From contig JAHQVJ010000174.1 of assembly GCA_019634415.1 (NCBI GenBank), forward strand, positions 1-64,000: a DNA stretch of 64,000 bases. Direction: 5' to 3'. Position 1 is the first letter of the stretch. Every line of letters begins with the position of its first letter. Below, piece by piece: positions 54,701 to 61,717 of the stretch. A program made the translations under genes and the position numbers. Below the pieces are notes generated by a model. It saw only the letters and a program-made list of their open reading frames with translations, was not told where the DNA came from and made no database searches. This stretch comes from Myxococcales bacterium (GTDB lineage Bacteria; Myxococcota_A; UBA796; GCA-2862545).

Positions 54701-55297
54701 TCATTCCAGGCGCTCGTCCACCTTGCCGTCGCCGTCGGTGTCGCGACCGGTGCGGATCACTTCACCGTCCTTCGAGAAGCGCTCCCAGACGTCGATCTTG
54801 CCGTCGCCGTCCTCGTCGCGCTCCTTGCGATCCAGGTAGACCGCTCCGTCGTCGTCCTGGATGTAGTACTTGAACATGTTCGGGACGCCGTCGTAGTCGG
54901 TGTCGTACTCCGACATCACCCGCACGCCGCGCTTGTAGTGATCGGTCCAGTCGAAGCGGCCGTCGTAGTCGGAGTCCATCTCCTCCCGCGACAGGTTCCC
55001 GTCGTCGTCGAAGAAGGTGATCACGTCGTACTTGCCGTCGTGATTGAGGTCCAGCTCCTTGCGGACCAACAGGCGCGGCGCGTCTGCCCTGGGCCGGTAG
55101 TAGTTGAGGATGTCGGTGGTGCCATCGGCGTCGAGGTCCACCTCCTGCTCCACCAATCCCTTGGTGGAGACCCGCTCGGTGATCCGGTTCACGTACTCCT
55201 CGGAAGGAGAGTTCTGCTTCTTCAAGAAGCACCCCCCCAGCAGGACGAAACCGAGGACGGGGACGATCGATGCGCGGAAGCGCGACGGGTGGTGCAT
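54701..55297 (-). CDS. Lipoprotein with Ca-binding EF-hand / thrombospondin-3-like repeats
   Basis: A 198-residue lipoprotein with signal peptide and lipobox LLGGC. The mature part has six acidic loops of the D-x-D-x-D-G-x-x-D type: DLDADGTTD, DLNHDGKYD, DSDYDGRFD, DTDYDGVPN, DEDGDGKID and DTDGDGKVD. These bind calcium and stiffen extracellular proteins. ATG at 55297 has GGAG 6 bases upstream. Divergent from the histidine kinase operon across 127 bases. Confidence 0.82.
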   Translation of the reverse strand: MHHPSRFRASIVPVLGFVLLGGCFLKKQNSPSEEYVNRITERVSTKGLVEQEVDLDADGTTDILNYYRPRADAPRLLVRKELDLNHDGKYDVITFFDDDGNLSREEMDSDYDGRFDWTDHYKRGVRVMSEYDTDYDGVPNMFKYYIQDDDGAVYLDRKERDEDGDGKIDVWERFSKDGEVIRTGRDTDGDGKVDERLE

Positions 55298-55424
55298 GCC
55301 GACTCCATCGGACCTTGCCAACATACCCATCGGCTCGGTAGCGGCCAACCGTACAGCACTCATGCAGCAGGTTTGTGTCGGGTTGCGCAGGCGCGTGCTA
55401 CCTTGTGGAACGCGTGGAGCCCGG

Positions 55425-56633
55425 GTGGGAGAGGGTCGTAGGCACCTGGTGATCGTCGACGACGAACCCGTCATCCTCAGTCTGTTGTCTTCGATGTTCG
55501 ACGACGACGAGCGGGTCCGGGTGACGGCATGCCTCAATGGGACCGAGGCGCTTCAGGCCATGGCCTCGGGCATCGATCTGTTGCTCACCGACAAGAACCT
55601 CCCCGACGTCGGCGGCCTGGAGCTGGCGCGGAGAGCGCGCGACAGTCACCCCGACGTCCAGATCATCATCATCACGGGCTACGCCTCGCTGGACACCGCA
55701 CTGGCCGCGATGGAGCTCGACGTCTTCGACTACATCGTCAAACCCCCGCGCGACATCCACGACGTCCGCCGAAAGGTGCACCAGGCGCTGGACAAGCAGC
55801 AGATGGGGCGCGAGAACCGGCGCCTCATGGCGAGCCTCACCCAGCGCAATGCCGAGCTCGAGGCAGCGCTCGCCGAGATCAAGGAGGTCCAGGCCGAGCT
55901 GATCCAGTCCGAGAAGCTCGCCGGCATCGGGACCTTGGCGGCGGGCATCGCGCACGAGATCAGCTCACCCCTGTTCGGGGTGATGGGTCTGGCGGAGGCC
56001 ATCGTCGACGAAGACGACCACGAGCTGGTTCGCGGCTATGCAAAGGAGATCGTCGACTACTCGAAGTCCATCAAGGACATCGTCGTGCAGCTGTCGGGCT
56101 ACTCCCGCACCGCCGAGACGGAATACTTCACGACGGTGGACCTGGGGAAGGTCATCGAAGACGCCGCCAAGCTCGTGGCTCGCTCCCTGTCCTTCGACCC
56201 GGGCAGGCTGCGCATCGAGGCCGCTCCCGCGCTCTACGTCAACGCGCGCACCTCGGAGATCCAGCAGGTGTTCGTGAACCTGATCAAGAACGCCGTGGAG
56301 GCCGCGGTGGAGCGCCACGGTAGGGGGGAGGCCGGACCTGCCTTCGCCGGAGAGGTGGTCCTGGCGGCGGGGCAGCATGGCGATCAGCACGTGTGGGCCG
56401 AGGTGCGCGACAACGGCTCGGGCATCGCCGCAGACCGGATCGGCGCCATCTTCGACCCGTTCTACACCACCAAACCTGCAGGCCGGGGAACCGGACTGGG
56501 GCTGAACATCGTCTATCGGATCGTGACCAAGTACCGGGGGCAGGTCACCGTGGACAGCGAGGTGGGGCAGGGCACCACCTTTTCGCTTCGCTTCCCCGTG
56601 GACGCGGACGGGCCCGAGTCGACCGACCGGTGA
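55425..56633 (+). CDS. Hybrid histidine kinase with N-terminal receiver domain
   Basis: A 402-residue soluble protein. The N-terminal receiver domain has LVIVDDEP, the phosphoacceptor Asp in LLLTDKNLPD and the KP motif at VKPPRD. A coiled-coil linker follows, then the HisKA H-box AGIAHEISSPLFGVMG and a complete HATPase (NLIKNAVEA, DNGSGI, GRGTGLGLNI). Response to an upstream kinase or phosphotransfer is likely through the receiver. GTG at 55425 has GGAG upstream. Its stop overlaps the next kinase's start. Confidence 0.88.
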   Translation: MGEGRRHLVIVDDEPVILSLLSSMFDDDERVRVTACLNGTEALQAMASGIDLLLTDKNLPDVGGLELARRARDSHPDVQIIIITGYASLDTALAAMELDVFDYIVKPPRDIHDVRRKVHQALDKQQMGRENRRLMASLTQRNAELEAALAEIKEVQAELIQSEKLAGIGTLAAGIAHEISSPLFGVMGLAEAIVDEDDHELVRGYAKEIVDYSKSIKDIVVQLSGYSRTAETEYFTTVDLGKVIEDAAKLVARSLSFDPGRLRIEAAPALYVNARTSEIQQVFVNLIKNAVEAAVERHGRGEAGPAFAGEVVLAAGQHGDQHVWAEVRDNGSGIAADRIGAIFDPFYTTKPAGRGTGLGLNIVYRIVTKYRGQVTVDSEVGQGTTFSLRFPVDADGPESTDR

Positions 56634-58402
56634 GGCTGTGGGTGCGGCTGGCACTGGCGATGGCCGGATTGGCCGTGCTGCCAGTGCTCTTCCTCGGCCT
56701 GACCGCCATTCGGACGGCTGCAGATCGAGCGGAACAGACCACCGAGGATCGCCTGGAGGTCCAGGCCACCATGCAAGCGGATCTGCTGGGCCGCTGGCTG
56801 ACGGATCAGGCCCGGCTGCTCCAGGCCTATCCGTCGATGTTCGGGGACGAGTTCGTGGGTCGCATGGATGCTTCGTCTCAGACGGCGTTCCTGCGGCTGG
56901 TCTACCAGGGCCTCCCCGCTGCACAGCTGGTGGGCCTGCTGGATGGGAACGGCGCTGCGACCATCGACGTCGTCTCGGATCCGCGAGATCCGATCGATCC
57001 GATCAGGCTGCTCGGCACACTCCCTCTCCTGGAGGAGGTGGTGGCCCGTCCTGACGTGGTGCACCTGGGGCGTGCGGTTCGCACCGAAGGCAGCGACGTG
57101 CCGACGGTGACCCTGGCCGTCGTGGCTGGACAGGGAGCGACGCTCGCGGAGCAGCGGATCCTGGCGGCGACCTTGTCGTTGGAGCTGGCCTCCGATCTGA
57201 TGGAGCAGGTCAGCGACGACCATGCGGTCGCACTGATCGACGCCGACGGTGTCCCTCTGATCGGGGGGCAGCACGCGTTGATCGAGCCCGAACACCTCAC
57301 GCCGCTGATGGGAACGCGCTCCGTGGTGAGCACGTTGCCGGTGGCGGACTTCGGCAAGGCCGCCTTGGCGCCCGTGCCCGACACGACCTGGTCGCTGGTG
57401 GTGGCAAAGTCGGCCACGTCGGTGTTCTTGCCAGCCAGCGACATCTGGCGGCGCACGGTGCCCTCCGTGCTCCTGGCCGCCGCGGGTGCCCTGGGGCTCG
57501 CCCTGGTCGTGGCCAGCTCGGTGGTGAACCCGGTGGAGCGACTGCGGAGCGCGGTGCTGCAGGTGGCGGAGGGGGCATTCAGCGCCCGTGCAGCGGTGCG
57601 TCGAACCGACGAGATCGGAGACCTGGCTCGGGCCTTCGACCACATGGCGTCGCGACTGCAGTCGAACCAACAGGAGATCACGGCACAGCGCGAGGAGATC
57701 GAGCGGTTCAACCTGGAGCTGCAGGACCGTGTGGAGGAGCGCACCCGAGAGCTGAGGCAGGCCCAGGATCAACTGGTGCGCTCGGGGCAGCTCGCTGCAG
57801 TGGCCGAGCTGGGGGCCGGGCTGGCCCACGATCTGAACAACCCGCTCATGGGTGTACTGGGGATCGCACAGCTGCTGCGGACCCGGCTGCCCGACGACGC
57901 GATGGTGCGAGATCTGGAAGACCAAGCTCAGCGATGCCGTGAGGTGGTGGACACCCTCATGCGGGTCAACACGCTGCAGGACGGCGCCAGCGAAGCCCCC
58001 GTGGTGTCGCTCAACGTGGTGCTGGGCCAGGTGAGCGAGCTGGTGGACGCCGCCTTCCAGCAGCGAGGGGTCGCCCTCGAGGTTCCCCGATCGGCGGAGC
58101 GGCTGGACGTGCGTGCGGATCCGGCGGACTGCAGTCGCTTGCTCGCTCAGGTGCGGGGGGGTGTGCGCGCAGGCCTCGACGAGGGCGCCACGGTGCGGGT
58201 GGAGGCGAGCCGCGCGGGCGCGGACGTGGTGGTGACGGTTCGGGCGGATCGCCCGGTGGCGGCAGATCTGGACCGCCGTGACGATTGGATGGCGTCGGGT
58301 CACCGGCTGTGGGTGGCTCGACAGTGGGTGGCTCGCGCGGGTGGCAGCTTGGAGTCCGTCGACGACGGTACTGCCTGGCGCCTCGTGCTGAAGGGAGCGT
58401 GA
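56630..58402 (+). CDS. Membrane histidine kinase with HAMP domain and degenerate ATPase domain
   Basis: A 590-residue receptor: a membrane helix (LALAMAGLAVLPVLFLGL), an extracytoplasmic sensor (residues about 30-280), a second helix near 285-300 and a HAMP domain (VVNPVERLRSAVLQVAEG). A coiled coil is followed by an intact H-box LAHDLNNPLMGVLG. The ATPase region lacks the N-box Asn (LLAQVRGGVRAG) and the DxGxG and GxGLG boxes, so it probably cannot bind ATP normally. It may be phosphorylated in trans by the coupled kinase. GTG at 56630 overlaps that gene's stop (GTGA). Confidence 0.83.
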   Translation: MRLWVRLALAMAGLAVLPVLFLGLTAIRTAADRAEQTTEDRLEVQATMQADLLGRWLTDQARLLQAYPSMFGDEFVGRMDASSQTAFLRLVYQGLPAAQLVGLLDGNGAATIDVVSDPRDPIDPIRLLGTLPLLEEVVARPDVVHLGRAVRTEGSDVPTVTLAVVAGQGATLAEQRILAATLSLELASDLMEQVSDDHAVALIDADGVPLIGGQHALIEPEHLTPLMGTRSVVSTLPVADFGKAALAPVPDTTWSLVVAKSATSVFLPASDIWRRTVPSVLLAAAGALGLALVVASSVVNPVERLRSAVLQVAEGAFSARAAVRRTDEIGDLARAFDHMASRLQSNQQEITAQREEIERFNLELQDRVEERTRELRQAQDQLVRSGQLAAVAELGAGLAHDLNNPLMGVLGIAQLLRTRLPDDAMVRDLEDQAQRCREVVDTLMRVNTLQDGASEAPVVSLNVVLGQVSELVDAAFQQRGVALEVPRSAERLDVRADPADCSRLLAQVRGGVRAGLDEGATVRVEASRAGADVVVTVRADRPVAADLDRRDDWMASGHRLWVARQWVARAGGSLESVDDGTAWRLVLKGA

Positions 58403-58405
58403 GCT

Positions 58406-59272
58406 GTGCCGCGTTGGATGTTTCGGTCCCTGGGGTTGGTGGTGGTGGCGCTGGTCGTGGCGTCTGGATGGCTGTTGTGGGCGGGCCCCCTCGCGTCGCA
58501 GCGCCTGGTGCTGTCGGAGGTGCAGGGCGGCGTGGAGCTGAAGCGCAGCGACGTGGAGGTCTCCCCGGCGGCTGAGGCAGGCACGCAGCTACTCGCAGCC
58601 GATCGCCTGGAGACGTCGGCGGATGGCCGTGCCGTGCTGACCCTGGGTGCGGACAGCCACATTCGCGTGGGTCCGTCCTCGACGCTGCAGATCGTGGAGG
58701 TGACGGCCACAGGGGTGGCGGTGGAGCTCGAGGACGGAGCCGTGCGGGCCACCGTGCGCCCCGAATCCGGCAGCGTGCGCATCACGAATCGAGGCAGAGC
58801 CGTGCTCGCCACGCAGGGGGAGGTGGCGGTGGGTGTGCGCGACGACGTGCTGCAGGTGCAGGCCATCGAGGGACGTGTGGCGCTTGAGGGCATGGCCCTG
58901 AGCACGCTGGCCTCGGGCCGGCAGGTCACCGACGTCGGCGGTGAGATGGACCTGGCCCCCATCCCCGAAGATCTCCTGCTCGAGGTGCAGTGGCCGCCCG
59001 CACCGGCGCGCACCCGCGACGAGACGGGCACCATCGAAGGCCAGGCCGCACCCGGCGCCCTGATCACCATGACGTGCCCCGGTGGAGTGGTGGAGACCAC
59101 CGCCGACGCCCGAGGAACATTCACGGCACAGGTCCCGCTCCGAGAGGGGAGCAATCCCTGTGAGATCCTCGCCATGGACGCCCTGGGTGGGCGGCGTGTG
59201 GAGCTGGGCACGCTCCAGATCCGCGACACGCAGGGCCCCACCTTGCGGGGTGGCGTACACTATCCCCAGTGA
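58406..59272 (+). CDS. FecR-domain protein with an Ig-like C-terminal region
   Basis: A 288-residue membrane-anchored protein. The N-terminal helix (LGLVVVALVVASGWLLWAG) is followed by a FecR domain (residues about 70-135: LETSADGRAVLTLGADSHIRVG, with VRITNRGRAVLATQGEVAVG) and a C-terminal segment like a bacterial Ig or carboxypeptidase-regulatory fold (GTIEGQAAPGALITMTCPGG). No sigma factor or TonB receptor is adjacent, so it is not a classical Fec system. GTG at 58406 follows the kinase by 3 bases. Confidence 0.83.
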   Translation: MPRWMFRSLGLVVVALVVASGWLLWAGPLASQRLVLSEVQGGVELKRSDVEVSPAAEAGTQLLAADRLETSADGRAVLTLGADSHIRVGPSSTLQIVEVTATGVAVELEDGAVRATVRPESGSVRITNRGRAVLATQGEVAVGVRDDVLQVQAIEGRVALEGMALSTLASGRQVTDVGGEMDLAPIPEDLLLEVQWPPAPARTRDETGTIEGQAAPGALITMTCPGGVVETTADARGTFTAQVPLREGSNPCEILAMDALGGRRVELGTLQIRDTQGPTLRGGVHYPQ

Positions 59273-61701
59273 TCGCGTGCCTCCTGGGATTCTCCTCGGT
59301 GGCCCATGGTGCCGAGGTCGAGATTGCGGTGCAGCGTGGGCAGTTGCACCCGGTGCGCGCCACCGCCGTGGTGATCGCGGCGTCGGACGAGGGCCGCCCC
59401 GTGACGGACGCACCCGAGCTGTACGTGGAGGGTGGGGTGGCCAGCCCGCTTCAGCCACTGCGCGACGGCGTATGGCGCACGCGGGTCACCTCGGGGGAGA
59501 GCACGGTGGTGCTTCGGGTGGGGGAGACCCGCAAGGAGCTGGCTGTGCAGCTCCCTCCAGCCACGGCCCTCAAGGTCCCGGCCCGCGTCGATGGGTGGAC
59601 GCTCCAGCAGACCGTGCCCATCCGGATCACGGGTGAGGATCTGCCGGATCCTGGCTCGCTCCAGGTGGTCTCCAGCGGGGCTCGCCTCGTGGACATCGAG
59701 GTCGAAGAGGACGCGCTGGTGCTGCATCTGGATCCTGGGCGGGACCCGCACCCACGCGTGATCCCCGTCGGGATCCGGGACCGGCGCAGGGTGGAGCTGC
59801 CGGCCTGGTCGCTGCTGCGTCTGCGGGCGCGCCCGCGCGTGGACCTCGAGGCGGAGCCCGGGGCGAAGCTCACCCTGGCCCTCGGAGGTCGGCGCTACGG
59901 ACCGTTCGAGGCCGACGCCAGAGGCCGGTTCCACCCACGCCTCGAGCAGTATCCGGGCGAGTCGGTGGCGCGGGCCACCGTGCGTGACGATCTGGGCAAC
60001 GAGACGGTGGCCGAGGTGCCGCTGCTGACGCCCACCGAGCCCGTCCTCGACGCACTGGTGGAGGGGCAGTTCCACAAAGAGTCGCCAGCTCCCGTGCTGC
60101 ACCTGTTCGCAGCGGACGCGGCAGGTCAGCCGAGCTCCGGCGCGCCGACGTGCCGTACTCCCACGGCGGATCTGCCCGTGGTGCGGGTGGACCGTCAGCG
60201 CTGGTGGGTGCCGGTGCCCGTGTCTGCCACCCCGGAGGACGTCCGGGTGGAGTGCACGCTCGGGGCCACCATCCAGACGTCTCGGGTGCGGGTGGCCAAC
60301 GGCGTGGCCGAGTCGGTGTCCCTGCGCGTGTGGCCCACGGATCTGCGCACGGACTTCCCCGTGGCCGAGGTGCGCGTGGCCGTGCACGACCCTCGCGGCG
60401 AGCAGCTATCTCCCGACGGCCTGTCCGTGCATGCCGCCCGAGGGGAGGTCGCGCTGGATCTCAAGGGCTCGGTGGCGCGGGGCGAGTACACCGGCACCGA
60501 GGCGCTCGAGGCGGGCGAGGACGAGGTCGTGGCCACGTTCGTGGCAGGCCCCGGCGAGGGCCCGGTGGCAGACCTGCTGCTGGGGTGGGACCGCGTTCCC
60601 ACCGCAGAGGGTGCGTCCGATCTGCGGCTGCACGCGAAGGCGTTGGACGCGTCTCGTCGGCCACTGGGAGGCATCCCCGTGGCGCTGAGGGCAGAAGGGG
60701 GTGCGGTCCGGTGGACCACCACCGGAGACGACGGATGGGCGTCGAGCAACGTGATCTTCGGTGCGCGGACCGGCCCGGTGCCGGTGGAGGCGCGCACCGC
60801 TCATCGCTCGGTGCACGGCGTGTTGCTTCCGGGGGAGGCCGCAGGTCCGGGGCCTGGTCGCCCGGATCTGTCCACGGCGCAGCGGCTGACGCTGAACCCA
60901 GGGCGGGTGGTGGGAATCAGTGTGGAGGCGGATCCGCCCGTGCTCCGTGCGGGACCTGGCTCCGTGGCGTACCTGCTGATTCGGCTGGAGGACCGAGCCG
61001 GCCAACCCATCGTGGACGAGGAAGTGGAGATCGAGGTGAGCGAGGGCTCGGTGGGACCCCTGCAGGCGCGCACGGACGGCACGCTGGTGGCCGAGTTCTC
61101 GCCGCTCCCCGCCGAGCGGTCACGCGAGGTGGAGATCACGGCGCGCACGGACGCGCTGCGCAGCACCACACGCCTCACGCTGCAGCCGCGCATCGTGAAG
61201 CTGTCGTTGGGGCCTTGGGTAGGCGCACAGACCAACTTCCAGGCCTTCGCAGGGCCCGCGCTGGGCATCGACATGGACGTTCGCACGCGCGGGCGCGTGT
61301 TCGGCGACTCGATGATGTTCCGCATCGGCGTTCAGGGCACCACCTTCACCACCACCGCCGAGACCGAGGTGGGACCCGATGCCCGACCGCGCTCCACCGT
61401 GATCCCTGCGACCTTGGCCGTGTTGTTCCGAGACGACCGGGGTCCATGGTCGGTGTGGTTGGGGGCCGGCGGCTCGGCAGCCCTGCACCTGTCCCGCCTC
61501 AAGTTCGGTGACGACGTCGTCTCTGCGGGGCAGCAGGCGCTTGTCGGGCCCGCCTTTCTCGGTGGGGGCGCCCGTCGCGCACTGGGGGGAGAGATCTTCG
61601 TCACCCTGCGAGCGCATTGGTTCCCCACCTCCAATGATGTAGGCTTGACGGGTAACCTCGGCGGTGTGAGCGCCGGCTTGGGGTATCGCTTGGTGTACTG
61701 A
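59269..61701 (+). CDS. Large exported protein with Big_1-like repeats and a C-terminal beta-barrel
   Basis: An 810-residue protein with a short signal peptide (LLGFSSVAHGA). The middle carries at least three Ig-like repeats, for example SDLRLHAKALDASRRPLGGIPVAL and AYLLIRLEDRAGQPIVDEEVEI, of invasin/intimin (Big_1) character. The last 180 residues have alternating amphipathic strands and end in GLGYRLVY, an aromatic C-terminus typical of outer-membrane barrels. Probably an outer-membrane surface protein. GTG at 59269 overlaps the FecR gene stop. Confidence 0.75.
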   Translation: MIACLLGFSSVAHGAEVEIAVQRGQLHPVRATAVVIAASDEGRPVTDAPELYVEGGVASPLQPLRDGVWRTRVTSGESTVVLRVGETRKELAVQLPPATALKVPARVDGWTLQQTVPIRITGEDLPDPGSLQVVSSGARLVDIEVEEDALVLHLDPGRDPHPRVIPVGIRDRRRVELPAWSLLRLRARPRVDLEAEPGAKLTLALGGRRYGPFEADARGRFHPRLEQYPGESVARATVRDDLGNETVAEVPLLTPTEPVLDALVEGQFHKESPAPVLHLFAADAAGQPSSGAPTCRTPTADLPVVRVDRQRWWVPVPVSATPEDVRVECTLGATIQTSRVRVANGVAESVSLRVWPTDLRTDFPVAEVRVAVHDPRGEQLSPDGLSVHAARGEVALDLKGSVARGEYTGTEALEAGEDEVVATFVAGPGEGPVADLLLGWDRVPTAEGASDLRLHAKALDASRRPLGGIPVALRAEGGAVRWTTTGDDGWASSNVIFGARTGPVPVEARTAHRSVHGVLLPGEAAGPGPGRPDLSTAQRLTLNPGRVVGISVEADPPVLRAGPGSVAYLLIRLEDRAGQPIVDEEVEIEVSEGSVGPLQARTDGTLVAEFSPLPAERSREVEITARTDALRSTTRLTLQPRIVKLSLGPWVGAQTNFQAFAGPALGIDMDVRTRGRVFGDSMMFRIGVQGTTFTTTAETEVGPDARPRSTVIPATLAVLFRDDRGPWSVWLGAGGSAALHLSRLKFGDDVVSAGQQALVGPAFLGGGARRALGGEIFVTLRAHWFPTSNDVGLTGNLGGVSAGLGYRLVY

Positions 61702-61717
61702 TGCGGGATCTCGGCAC

